A stretch of DNA of 64,000 nt, taken from assembly GCA_963786195.1 (NCBI GenBank), contig CAWAYH010000009.1, forward strand, positions 62,001-126,000, read 5' to 3'. Shown here one piece after another: positions 28,617 to 37,151 of this stretch (position 1 is the first letter of the stretch; every line of letters begins with the position of its first letter). This DNA comes from CAWAYH01 sp963786195. Its GTDB lineage: Bacteria > Acidobacteriota > Vicinamibacteria > Vicinamibacterales > 2-12-FULL-66-21. The translations under genes and the position numbers were made by a program. A model generated the notes under the pieces. It saw only the letters and a list, made by a program, of their open reading frames with translations, was not told the DNA's origin and did no database searches.

Positions 28617-31112
28617 CTAGGCGGCGCTCGCCCCGATACGCATGCGGTAGAAAGACCGCCACACGAAGGACATTGACCCCGCCAGGAACACCACCGCCAG
28701 CAGGTGGCTCACCGTCGACCCGTACTGATTGGCCAGCTGCACGCCAAGCTCGACGGCCAGGAGACCGAAAAGCGTCGTGAACTTGATGACCGGGTTCATC
28801 GCCACCGACGAGGTGTCCTTGAACGGGTCACCCACCGTGTCCCCCACAATCGTGGCTGCATGCAAAGGCGTGCCCTTTTCCTTCAGTTCCACCTCGACAA
28901 TCTTCTTGGCGTTGTCCCACGCACCCCCGGCGTTGGCCATGAAGATCGCCTGGAACAAGCCGAACAGGGCGATCGAGACGAGGTACCCGATGAAGAAGTA
29001 CGGCTCGAGGAACGCGAACCCGAGCGTACCGAAGAACACCGCCAGGAAGATGTTGAACATCCCTCGCTGGGCGTACTGCGTGCAGATCTCGACGACCTTC
29101 TTGCTGTCCTTGACCGACGCCCTCTCGGCGCGGTCAAGCCGGATGTTCGCCTTGATGAACTCGACCGCCCGATACGCGCCCGTGGTCACGGCCTGTGTCG
29201 ACGCGCCCGTGAACCAATAGATCATGCAGCCGCCGGTAATCAGCCCGAGCAGGAACGGCGGATGCAGGATCGACAGATACTGCAGGTACTCGGGCCGCAG
29301 CCGGTCGGTCAGCACCACGACAATCGAGAAGATCATCGTCGTCGCGCCGACGACCGCCGTGCCGATGAGGACGGGCTTGGCCGTGGCCTTGAACGTGTTG
29401 CCGGCGCCGTCGTTCTCCTCGAGCAGGTGCTTGGCGCGCTCGAAGTTCACGTTGAAACCGAAATCCTTCTTGAGCTCCTGCTGGATGTTGGGGATCGACT
29501 CAATCGTCGAGAGCTCGAAGACCGACTGCGCGTTGTCGGTCACGGGACCGTAGGAGTCGACCGCAATCGTCACGGGACCCATGCCGAGGAACCCGAACGC
29601 GACGAGGCCGAAGGCGAACACCGCGGGCGCGATCATCATGTTGCTCGCCTGCAAACCCTGCGTGCTCACGCCATAGGCAATGGCCATGAGCGCAACGATG
29701 CTGGCGCCGAGCCAGTACGCGGAGAAATTGCCGGCCACGAACCCGGAGAGGATATTGAGCGACGCCCCGCCCTCGCGCGACGAGGTGACGACCTCCTTGA
29801 CGTGCGTGGATTCGGTCGAGGTGAAGACCTTCACGAGCTCGGGAATGATGGCGCCGGCGAGCGTGCCGCACGTGATGACCGTGGAGAGCTGCCACCACAA
29901 GTCGGGATTGCCGCCCAGATCGGGAATCAGCCAGTATGACGCGGCGTACGTGATGATGACGGACACGATGGACGTGAGCCAGACCAGCCGCGTCAGCGGC
30001 GTCTCGAAGTTCATCGTCGTCGCGGTGCCGAAACTGGCCTTGGACCATGCCTCATTGAGCAGGTACGAGAGGCCGCTGGCGATGATCATCATCACGCGCA
30101 TCACGAAGATCCAGACCAGGAGCTGGACCTGGACGATCGGACTGGTCACGGCCACGAGGATGAACGAGATGAGCGCGACGCCCGTCACGCCGTAGGTCTC
30201 GAACCCGTCGGCGCTCGGTCCCACCGAGTCCCCCGCGTTGTCGCCGGTGCAGTCGGCGATGACGCCCGGATTCCGCGCATCGTCTTCCTTGATGTTGAAG
30301 ACGATCTTCATCAGGTCGGAACCGATGTCGGCGATTTTCGTGAAGATGCCGCCGGCGATTCGGAGCGCGGCCGCGCCGAGCGATTCGCCGATGGCGAAGC
30401 CGATGAAGCACGGCCCGGCGTAGTCACCCGGAATGAAGAGCAGGATGCAGAGCATCAGCAGCAGCTCGACGCTGATGAGCAGCATGCCGATGCTCATGCC
30501 GGCGCGAAGCGGAATGGCGGAAATCGGATAGGGCTGGCCCTTCAGCCCGGCGAACGCGCAGCGCGAGTTGGCGAAGGTGTTCACCCGGATGCCGAACCAC
30601 GCCACGCCGTAGCTGCCGCCGATGCCGACGAGGCTGAACAGCAGGATGACCGCCACCTTCAGCGCGTCCATGTGCTGGAGCGCGCCGAAGTAGAAGATCA
30701 TGATGACGCCGATGAACACTTCGAGGAGGAGGATGAACTTGCCCTGGGTGATGAGGTAGGTCTTGCACGTCTCGTAGATCAGCTCCGAGATCTCCCGCAT
30801 GGACTTGTGCACGGGCAGGTTCTTGAGCTGGTAGAAGATCACCATCCCGAAGCCGAGCCCCAGCACGCAGACGACCAGACCGGCCATCAGCAGCGTACGG
30901 CTGTTGATCCCATGAAACTGCACCTGGCCGAGGTCCGGGAGTATGAGGTTCGCTTCACCGCCGGCATGACGCGGCGCTTGCTGCGCGGCCTGCGTGGGTT
31001 CGGCAGGCGCGGGCTGCGACGACGCGGCCGGGATCACGCTCGACAACGACAGCACGAGCACGGTGGTGAGCACACAGAACCGCAGGACGCGGGACGCCAG
31101 TCTCTCGAACAT
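28617..31112 (-). CDS. hppA: Membrane-bound ion-pumping pyrophosphatase
   Basis: An 831-residue ~16-TM pump coupling PPi hydrolysis to H+ or Na+ export. The substrate site is in DDARNPGVIADCTGDNAGDS with GPSADGFETYG just after. A second acidic cluster, GDTVGDPFKDTSS, is near the C-terminus, with NAGGAWDNAKKIVE before it. The N-terminus is unusual: ~55 extra residues resembling a cleavable signal (VLTTVLVLSLSSVIPAASS) followed by a Pro/Gln/Ala-rich stretch. K+ dependence and ion specificity cannot be assigned by eye. The start ATG follows GAGGAGAGGC. Confidence 0.95.
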   Translation of the reverse strand: MFERLASRVLRFCVLTTVLVLSLSSVIPAASSQPAPAEPTQAAQQAPRHAGGEANLILPDLGQVQFHGINSRTLLMAGLVVCVLGLGFGMVIFYQLKNLPVHKSMREISELIYETCKTYLITQGKFILLLEVFIGVIMIFYFGALQHMDALKVAVILLFSLVGIGGSYGVAWFGIRVNTFANSRCAFAGLKGQPYPISAIPLRAGMSIGMLLISVELLLMLCILLFIPGDYAGPCFIGFAIGESLGAAALRIAGGIFTKIADIGSDLMKIVFNIKEDDARNPGVIADCTGDNAGDSVGPSADGFETYGVTGVALISFILVAVTSPIVQVQLLVWIFVMRVMMIIASGLSYLLNEAWSKASFGTATTMNFETPLTRLVWLTSIVSVIITYAASYWLIPDLGGNPDLWWQLSTVITCGTLAGAIIPELVKVFTSTESTHVKEVVTSSREGGASLNILSGFVAGNFSAYWLGASIVALMAIAYGVSTQGLQASNMMIAPAVFAFGLVAFGFLGMGPVTIAVDSYGPVTDNAQSVFELSTIESIPNIQQELKKDFGFNVNFERAKHLLEENDGAGNTFKATAKPVLIGTAVVGATTMIFSIVVVLTDRLRPEYLQYLSILHPPFLLGLITGGCMIYWFTGASTQAVTTGAYRAVEFIKANIRLDRAERASVKDSKKVVEICTQYAQRGMFNIFLAVFFGTLGFAFLEPYFFIGYLVSIALFGLFQAIFMANAGGAWDNAKKIVEVELKEKGTPLHAATIVGDTVGDPFKDTSSVAMNPVIKFTTLFGLLAVELGVQLANQYGSTVSHLLAVVFLAGSMSFVWRSFYRMRIGASAA

Positions 31113-31182
31113 GCCTCTCCTCTGGGAGTGCTGGGATGGGGCCGAAAAACGCCAATCGTACCACAGAAACCGAGGCTCGATG

Positions 31183-31302
31183 CCGACCCTCCGGCCTACC
31201 GAACGTCCGAGCTACCGAACTTCCGGCTTGCCGACCTTCCGAGCTACCGACCTTCCGAGCTACCGACCTTCCGAGCTACCGACCTACCGAACTTCCGATC
31301 CA
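31183..31302. repeat. Fifteen-copy octamer array CCGANCTN
   Basis: Fifteen uninterrupted 8-bp units in perfect phase with consensus CCGANCTN. The inner copies alternate CCGACCTT and CCGAGCTA, creating a 16-bp super-repeat. It fills the gap between hppA and DUF502 and ends one base before the DUF502 stop codon. Units are too short and spacers absent, so it is not CRISPR. Confidence 0.92.
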
Positions 31303-31303
31303 T

Positions 31304-31927
31304 TCACACTCGGAAGTCTCCGACCCGGTCGTCCCCGCGGCGGGCGCGAAGTCTGCCTGAAAGCGCCATTCCGCCTGTCAGGAAAATTCGGACGCCCTGC
31401 TCGACCGTGATGTCGGGATAGGCCACGCGATCGCGTGGGCAAATGATGACCTCCCCCAGATAGAGGTGATTCGTGGGCACATACACCGCGACGACCGATT
31501 CGGGTCCCTGCCCGCGGTCCACCGTGAACTCTTTGGTCAGAAACCCGAGAACGAACCCCCGCGCCGAGTCCTCGACCAGTACGACTCGCTTGAACCCGTA
31601 CTCGTTGTCGGGCGAGAAGGCCACGACAATCTGTTTCACCGGCGCGTAGATGGTCCTGAACACCGGCAAGCGGAGCAGGTAGCCCTCGGTGCGCTGCAGC
31701 GCGCTCTTGCCGACGACGTTCGTCGAAAGCGCCCCGACGAGCAGCACGAACAGGGCCGTGGTGAGAAAGCCGAGCCCGGGGACGTCGCGGCCGAGCCACG
31801 TGGCGTACAACGGGCCGACGAAACCGTCTATCAGCCGGAAGATCCAGATGAACGCCGCAATGCTGATGACCAGCGGCACGGTCACGAAGAACCCGGTGAT
31901 GAAACTCCGCTGAAGCCACTGAAGCAT
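31304..31927 (-). CDS. DUF502 membrane protein
   Basis: A 207-residue conserved membrane protein of unknown function. N-terminal FITGFFVTVPLVISIAAFIW and GFLTTALFVLLVGALSTNVV are the two membrane helices. Then come RLPVFRTIYAPVKQIVVAFS, FVLGFLTKEF and VYVPTNHLYLGEVIICPRD, all typical of DUF502. It is upstream of a gap containing a compact palindrome, with uppP further upstream on the same strand. Confidence 0.88.
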   Translation of the reverse strand: MLQWLQRSFITGFFVTVPLVISIAAFIWIFRLIDGFVGPLYATWLGRDVPGLGFLTTALFVLLVGALSTNVVGKSALQRTEGYLLRLPVFRTIYAPVKQIVVAFSPDNEYGFKRVVLVEDSARGFVLGFLTKEFTVDRGQGPESVVAVYVPTNHLYLGEVIICPRDRVAYPDITVEQGVRIFLTGGMALSGRLRARRGDDRVGDFRV

Positions 31928-31933
31928 TCACGT

Positions 31934-31953
31934 ACGCGGAACTACAGTTCCGC
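31934..31953. repeat. Compact palindrome CGCGGAACT/AGTTCCGCG
   Basis: CGCGGAACT (31934-31942), 2-nt loop, AGTTCCGCG (31945-31953). It lies in the 35-bp gap between uppP and DUF502. The same half-sites occur at 3291-3341, so it may be a REP-like or regulatory element. Confidence 0.7.
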
Positions 31954-31962
31954 GCTCCACTG

Positions 31963-32772
31963 TCACCGTCCGAGCCACAAGAAGGTCACGAGCGCCAGCG
32001 CCCAACGATAGTACGCGAAGACGTCCAGCCGGTGACCCGCGAGAAACCGCAGGAAGTACTTGATGGTGAGGTAGCCAACCACCGCCGAGACGAGGATACC
32101 CACGGCAATCAGCTCGAGCGTACCGGCGGACAGCCCCATGTGGCCAAGCTCGAGGCTCTCCTTGCCCGCGGCCGCGAGAGTCGCGGGAATCGCCAGCAGG
32201 AAGGTGAAGCGCGCGGCAGCATCCCGCCTGAAGCCCAGGAACATCGCCAGCGTGATGGTGGCACCCGACCGCGAGACGCCCGGGACGAGCGCGCACGCCT
32301 GCGCGACGCCGACCAGGACCGCCTCGAGCCAGCCCATGGAATCTTCCTGGCGCTTACGCGGGCCGAGTCGCTCGGCGACGAACATCAACACGGCGCCCAC
32401 GGCCAGCGCCCACGCGGCGACGCGCGGCGTGCGGAGCACCTGTTCGATGTAGTCGTTGAACAGCACGCCGACCACGACCACGGGAATCGTGCCGACGGCA
32501 ATACGCTGGAGCAATCGGCCCGGCGGACCTGGCACCGGCGACCGCATCGTCGGCACGGCCTTCACCATCTCGACGATCTCCCGCCGGAAGAACGTCAGGA
32601 TCGCTGCCAGCGTACCGATGTGCAGCGCCACGTCGAAGGCGAGGCCGAAGGCGGGAGGAAGCTCCCAGCCGAAGAAGGCCCTCGCCAGGATCAGATGGGC
32701 CGAGCTCGAAACCGGAAGGAACTCCGTCAGACCCTGCAGAATTCCGAGCAGAACGGCGGCGGCCAGGCTCAC
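31963..32772 (-). CDS. uppP: Undecaprenyl-diphosphatase
   Basis: Recycles undecaprenyl-PP to the carrier lipid for cell-wall synthesis. Signatures: LLGILQGLTEFLPVSSSAHL (first motif, Glu and Ser) and ALVPGVSRSGATITLAMFLG (second, PGxSRSG). About eight membrane segments are visible. The GTG at 32772 gives a normal 269-residue protein; the frame is open further upstream, but that part is Arg/Ser-rich antisense of secF. It lies 19 bp after secF. Confidence 0.95.
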   Translation of the reverse strand: MSLAAAVLLGILQGLTEFLPVSSSAHLILARAFFGWELPPAFGLAFDVALHIGTLAAILTFFRREIVEMVKAVPTMRSPVPGPPGRLLQRIAVGTIPVVVVGVLFNDYIEQVLRTPRVAAWALAVGAVLMFVAERLGPRKRQEDSMGWLEAVLVGVAQACALVPGVSRSGATITLAMFLGFRRDAAARFTFLLAIPATLAAAGKESLELGHMGLSAGTLELIAVGILVSAVVGYLTIKYFLRFLAGHRLDVFAYYRWALALVTFLWLGR

Positions 32773-32791
32773 GCGTGGAGAACTGGCCCGC

Positions 32792-33772
32792 TCACGACGC
32801 GCGACGCTTGCTGGGCTTTCGAACCGGCTGCGCCGGCTTCGCTTCCGCCGCCGCGGGCTGCTGGCCGCGTGCCGCGCCACGGCCGCTCAGCATGATCGCA
32901 ATCGACGGCGCGATGAACCAGCCGGAGTACGTCGTCGCCAGTGTGCCGACGAGCATCGTGAAGGCGAAGCCCTTGAGCACGTCCCCGCCAAAGAGGTACA
33001 GCGCGAGCACCGAGAGGAACACCGTGCCCGACGTGATCACCGTTCGGGCGAGCGTCTGGTTGATGCTGTCGTTGATCGCCTTCTCGAGCGGCTCGCGCCG
33101 GCTGTGGCGCGTGTTCTCACGAACGCGGTCGAAGATGACGATCATGTCGTTCACGGAGTACCCGACCATCGTGAGCATCGCCGCGACGATGTTCAGCGAC
33201 AGCTCGTATCTGAAGAACACGAGGAATGCGAGCGTCATCAGGATGTCGTGGAACGTCGCGATGACGGAGCCGACGGCAAAGCTCATGCGGAACCGGAACG
33301 CGATGTAGGCCGTGATCGCGATGAGCGACGCGAGCGTCGCGTAGATGCCCTTCTGCTGGAGCTCTCTGCCGACTGCGGGACCGACGATCTCGGTGCTGAC
33401 GACTTTGTAGGGGCCCAGGCCCGCCTTGGTGACGGCCGCTTCGACCGCCTGCGCGCCCTCGCTCAACGCCGATCCCTGCTCTGAGCCCTCACGCTGCGGA
33501 AGCCGGACGAGGATCTGGTGTTCTCCCGGATCGCCGTAGGTCTGGACGACCTTGTCGCCGGGGATGGACTCGACGGCTGAGCGGACGGCCTCCTCGTTCG
33601 TGGGCTTCTCGAAATCCAGCACGACGATCGTGCCGCCCGAGAAGTCGACGCCCATCGGCAGCCCGCGCGTCCACATCAGTCCGAGGCCGGCCAGAATCAC
33701 CAGCGTGGAGAACGCAATGGAGTGCCAACGCCACTTGATGAAATCGAAATTGGTGGTCCCAATCAGTTTCAT
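32792..33772 (-). CDS. secF: Protein translocase subunit SecF
   Basis: A 326-residue partner of SecD that uses the proton motive force to pull proteins through the Sec channel. The N-terminus is followed by GLPMGVDFSGGTIVVLDF. The core is FRFRMSFAVGSVIATFHDIL, then VGYSVNDMIVIFDRVRENTR and RTVITSGTVFLSVLALYLFG. Six membrane segments are visible. The C-terminus is Lys/Arg-rich. The start is the ATG at 33772. It is separated from secD by a repeat-filled gap of 118 bp, unusual for a pair that usually overlaps. Confidence 0.97.
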   Translation of the reverse strand: MKLIGTTNFDFIKWRWHSIAFSTLVILAGLGLMWTRGLPMGVDFSGGTIVVLDFEKPTNEEAVRSAVESIPGDKVVQTYGDPGEHQILVRLPQREGSEQGSALSEGAQAVEAAVTKAGLGPYKVVSTEIVGPAVGRELQQKGIYATLASLIAITAYIAFRFRMSFAVGSVIATFHDILMTLAFLVFFRYELSLNIVAAMLTMVGYSVNDMIVIFDRVRENTRHSRREPLEKAINDSINQTLARTVITSGTVFLSVLALYLFGGDVLKGFAFTMLVGTLATTYSGWFIAPSIAIMLSGRGAARGQQPAAAEAKPAQPVRKPSKRRAS

Positions 33773-33786
33773 TGATGCCTCAATAG

Positions 33787-33889
33787 AGCTTCCAGCTTCC
33801 AGCTTCCAGCTCCCAGCTGGCCAGCTTCCCGCAAGAAACAACGAACTCCCGACCTACCGAACTCCCGAGCGCCGGGCGCCGGGCGCCGA
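33787..33889. repeat. Composite heptad/octamer repeat between secD and secF
   Basis: 33787-33829 holds AGCTTCC-type heptads (three exact copies, then AGCTCCC, AGCTGGC and one more AGCTTCC). 33841-33872 holds CCGANCTN-type octamers like those at 31183. 33866-33889 holds GCGCCGG heptads. It ends two bases before the secD stop. Confidence 0.85.
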
Positions 33890-33890
33890 A

Positions 33891-35498
33891 TTAGATACTC
33901 AACGCCGGGGTCTGTCGCCTCGCGAGCGCGATCTCGAACATCGTGCGCGACACGAACACCGCGGTAAAAATGTTCGCCAGCAAGCCGAAGCACAGTGTCG
34001 TGGCGAACCCGCGGATCGGACCCGTGCCGAAGTTGAAGAGGATCCCCGCGCCGATCAGCGACGCGACGTGCGTGTCGAGAATCGTCAGGAACACCCGGTC
34101 GAAACCGGCCGCCACGGCGGCGCGTACGCTGCGTCCCGCCTCGAGCTCTTCTTTGATTCGCTCGAAGATGAGCACGTTGGAGTCGACGCCCATGCCGATC
34201 GTCAGGATGAAGCCGGCGATGCCGGGCAACGTCATGACCGCGCCGACGTACGCCATGAACCCGAGAAGGATGATCAGGTTCACGACGACGCTGACGATGG
34301 CGTTGATACCGGACAGCTTGTAGTAGATGAGCATGAACACGCCCACCAGCAGCAGGCCGGCGAGGGACGCGGTGATACCGGCGCGGATCGAGTCGGCGCC
34401 GAGCGACGGACCGACGACGCGCTCTTCGAGGTAGCTCATCGACGCCGGAAGCGCGCCGGAGCGGAGGATCAGCGACAGGTCGTTCACGCGCTCCTGGGTG
34501 AAGCTGCCGGAGATGCGTCCCTCGGCGCCGATCGCCTCCTGGATGTTCGCGTAGGACTGCACGCGATTGTCGAGGATGATGCCGAGCAGGCGGCCGACGT
34601 TCGCCCCGGTGAACTGGCGGAATTTCCGGGCGCCGTCAGGATTCAAGGAAAAGCTCACCGCGGGGCGGTTGCTCTCATCGAGCGAGGGCCGCGCCGTCCG
34701 GAGGTCGTTGCCCGTCACGCCGGCGACCTTGCGCACGAGGAAATAGTTCGGTCCGGTCTCGCCGCTCCCCGGCTCGGAGGCCCCGGTCAGGATTTCCATG
34801 TCGGGAGGAACCTGCCCGTTGTGCGCCTGGAGCAGCGCTTCCTTCGTCGGCGCGGGACCCGCTTCGATCAGCTTCAGCTCGAGAATTGCCGTCGACCGGA
34901 TGATGTCCTTCGCGCGCGCCACCTCGGTGACGCCCGGCAGCTGCACCAGAATCTGATCGTTGCTGGACCCATGCCGCGCGATGCTCGGCTCGGCCACGCC
35001 GAGTTCGTTGACGCGCCGATCGATGGTCTCGAGCGCCTGCACCATCGTCTGCTCGCGCATGTCCTTCTCGATGTTCGGCTGCATCGTGAAGTCGTATGCG
35101 CCGCCGACGCCCGGGTTGCGTGCGTAGTTCGACCCGATCACTTCATCCGAGACGCGCCGGAAGTCTGCGTCTCGATCCTGCGGCGCACCCTCGACGCGGA
35201 ACGTCGTCGGCGATATGACCGAGATTGCGGTGACGGTCACGCCGGCAGTCTTCAGCGCTTCACGCAACTGCTCCGTCAGGCCCTCGGTCGAGATTTTCAG
35301 CGCATCATCGGTATGGACGCGAAGGACGAGGTGTACGCCACCCTTGAGGTCGAGGCCCAGGCGAAGCTGTTTGGCCTTGAGCCAGGCCGGCGCGGGAAGC
35401 CCGTAGCGCGAGGCGAGAATCGGGTACACGCCGATCCCGAAGAAAAGTACGAAGACGGCCAGAATTGTGATGACTTTCCAGCGGATATTCTTGGACAT
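33891..35498 (-). CDS. secD: Protein translocase subunit SecD
   Basis: A 535-residue translocase subunit. It has TM1 near the N-terminus (ITILAVFVLFFGIGVYPILA), LRLGLDLKGGVHLVLRV, the P1 periplasmic region, FTGANVGRLLGIILDN, and the C-terminal TM bundle. That bundle carries GIAGFILTIGMGVDSNVLIF and ERIKEELEAGRSVRAAVAAG. It lies downstream of yajC by 32 bp, the classical yajC-secD-secF order on the minus strand. Confidence 0.97.
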   Translation of the reverse strand: MSKNIRWKVITILAVFVLFFGIGVYPILASRYGLPAPAWLKAKQLRLGLDLKGGVHLVLRVHTDDALKISTEGLTEQLREALKTAGVTVTAISVISPTTFRVEGAPQDRDADFRRVSDEVIGSNYARNPGVGGAYDFTMQPNIEKDMREQTMVQALETIDRRVNELGVAEPSIARHGSSNDQILVQLPGVTEVARAKDIIRSTAILELKLIEAGPAPTKEALLQAHNGQVPPDMEILTGASEPGSGETGPNYFLVRKVAGVTGNDLRTARPSLDESNRPAVSFSLNPDGARKFRQFTGANVGRLLGIILDNRVQSYANIQEAIGAEGRISGSFTQERVNDLSLILRSGALPASMSYLEERVVGPSLGADSIRAGITASLAGLLLVGVFMLIYYKLSGINAIVSVVVNLIILLGFMAYVGAVMTLPGIAGFILTIGMGVDSNVLIFERIKEELEAGRSVRAAVAAGFDRVFLTILDTHVASLIGAGILFNFGTGPIRGFATTLCFGLLANIFTAVFVSRTMFEIALARRQTPALSI

Positions 35499-35530
35499 AT
35501 CTTTAGTTAAGAGTCAGGGGTTCCCCTGCT

Positions 35531-35866
35531 TCACGAAGTCCCGGCATCCTGCACGACCGGCTCTTCGCCCTGCTTGCCGCCGATGGCCACTCGAGCGATC
35601 TCAATCTTGACCTTCTCCGCCACCTGGAGCTGCACGGACTTGTCGTTGACACGCGTGATCTGCCCGTAGATGCCGCCGGTCGTGATGACCTTGTCCCCGA
35701 CCTGCAAGGCGTCCTGGAACTCCTGGACCTTCTGCCGCTGTTTCTTCGCCGGCAGCAGGATCAGGAAATAAACGATGATCATGACCATCGCCAGCGGCAC
35801 CAGGAATCCCCAGCCCGGCTGGCCTGTGGCCGTTGCGAACACGAGTAGCCCGATCACGTCAGACAT
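35531..35866 (-). CDS. yajC: Sec translocase accessory subunit YajC
   Basis: A 111-residue single-span protein. The membrane helix LVPLAMVMIIVYFLILLPAK is followed by KQRQKVQEFQDALQVGDKVI and TTGGIYGQITRVNDKSVQLQ, which is diagnostic. The ATG directly follows the tgt stop (TGAATG), the usual tgt-yajC-secD-secF cluster. Confidence 0.96.
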   Translation of the reverse strand: MSDVIGLLVFATATGQPGWGFLVPLAMVMIIVYFLILLPAKKQRQKVQEFQDALQVGDKVITTGGIYGQITRVNDKSVQLQVAEKVKIEIARVAIGGKQGEEPVVQDAGTS

Positions 35867-37036
35867 TCAGTGCTGTAGTCGGCGGGAGAAGGTTTGATGG
35901 AACTCCGAGCGGAGTTTGTCAAACGTACCCGCCATTATACCGTCTCTAATCCTCCTCATAGTATCAAGGTAAAAGTAGAGGTTGTGGATCGTGTTGAGCG
36001 TGCCGGCCGTCATCTCTCCCGCTACATAAAGGTGGCGCAGATAGGCCCGGGAGAAATGCCGGCAGGTGTAGCACCGGCAGGCAGGATCCGGCGGTCCGAA
36101 ATCCTCGGCATACCGGGCGTTCTTGATCGAGATCGGCCCCTGGCTCGTAATGAGCTGGCCGTTCCGCCCGTTGCGCGTCGGGAGCACGCAGTCGAACAGG
36201 TCGATGCCCCGGGCCACGCATTCGACGATGTCGTCCGGCATCCCGCTACCCATGAGATAGCGCGGCCGGTCGACGGGCATCGCTGGCGCGGTGTGCCCGA
36301 CGATGCCGTACGTCACCTCGGGTGACTCCCCCACACTCAAGCCGCCTATCGCATACGCCTCGAATCCGAGTTCGACGGTCGCCTGGACGCTCTCGGTTCT
36401 CAGGGCCGGGTGGATGCCGCCCTGGATGATGCCGAATTGCGCCTGCCCGGGATTGGCGGGCGTAAGGTCCGGCAGTGAGGCCGGATCCGCTCTGATGCGC
36501 TGCAGGCGGGCGCGCGCGCGTCCCGCCCACCGGACAGAGCGTTCCATCGCGGCGCGGGCGTCAACCTCCGGGGCGGGCGTTGCGATGCACTCATCGAGCA
36601 CCATGGCGATGTCGGAGCCGAGGGAGGCCTGGATGTCGGTTGCGCGCTCCGGCGTGAGCAGATGGAGCGAACCGTCCAGATGGGACCGGAACTCTGCGCC
36701 CTCTTCCGAGATGCGCCGGCGGGCGGCGAGACTGAAGATCTGATACCCGCCGCTATCGGTCAGGATCGGCCTGGGCCAGCCGATGAACTTGTGAAGGCCG
36801 CCCGCGCGCGCGATCAATGACTCCCCTGGCCGCAGGTAGAGGTGATAGGTGTTGCCCAGAATGATCTCGGCCCCGAGATCCTCGAGGTCGCGCTCGGTCA
36901 CGCCCTTCACCGCGCCCTGGGTCCCGACGGGCATGAACGCCGGCGTCTGCACGACGCCGTGCGGAGTGACCATCTCGCCACGGCGGGCGGCGCCGTCGCG
37001 GGCCAGGAGACGAAAACTGAATGGAAGGCGTGTCAC
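35867..37036 (-). CDS. tgt: Queuine tRNA-ribosyltransferase
   Basis: Exchanges guanine for preQ1 at the wobble position of GUN anticodon tRNAs; 389 residues. Motifs are TPAFMPVGTQGAVKGV, GNTYHLYLRPG, LTDSGGYQIFSLAARR (catalytic Asp), SLGSDIAMVLDE, FDCVLPTRNGRNGQ (nucleophile Asp), and the zinc site CRCYTCRHFSRAYLRHLYVA. The GTG at 37036 gives the family start TRLPFSFRLLARDG; the frame remains open into repeat DNA upstream. It is divergent from ddl across a repeat. Confidence 0.97.
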   Translation of the reverse strand: MTRLPFSFRLLARDGAARRGEMVTPHGVVQTPAFMPVGTQGAVKGVTERDLEDLGAEIILGNTYHLYLRPGESLIARAGGLHKFIGWPRPILTDSGGYQIFSLAARRRISEEGAEFRSHLDGSLHLLTPERATDIQASLGSDIAMVLDECIATPAPEVDARAAMERSVRWAGRARARLQRIRADPASLPDLTPANPGQAQFGIIQGGIHPALRTESVQATVELGFEAYAIGGLSVGESPEVTYGIVGHTAPAMPVDRPRYLMGSGMPDDIVECVARGIDLFDCVLPTRNGRNGQLITSQGPISIKNARYAEDFGPPDPACRCYTCRHFSRAYLRHLYVAGEMTAGTLNTIHNLYFYLDTMRRIRDGIMAGTFDKLRSEFHQTFSRRLQH

Positions 37037-37052
37037 TGGGTCCGACAGAAGA

Positions 37053-37151
37053 ACACAGAATACAGAACACAGAATACACAGCACGCATGGCGCCCGGCCG
37101 ATCGGTCCGTACTCTGTATTCTGTATCCTGTATTCTGTATCCTGTTCCTGT
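37053..37151. repeat. Inverted heptad repeat in the tgt/ddl divergent region
   Basis: Four A(T/C)ACAGA heptads (37053-37080) face six TATTCTG/TATCCTG-type heptads (37110-37151). Bases 37055-37066 and 37113-37124 are perfect 12-bp reverse complements. The last heptad contains the ddl GTG start, so the promoters of both genes must lie in or overlap the repeat. Confidence 0.88.

Noticed and set aside
31183..31302. CRISPR array
   Set aside because: The repeat unit is 8 bp with no spacers and there are no cas genes. It is a simple tandem array.
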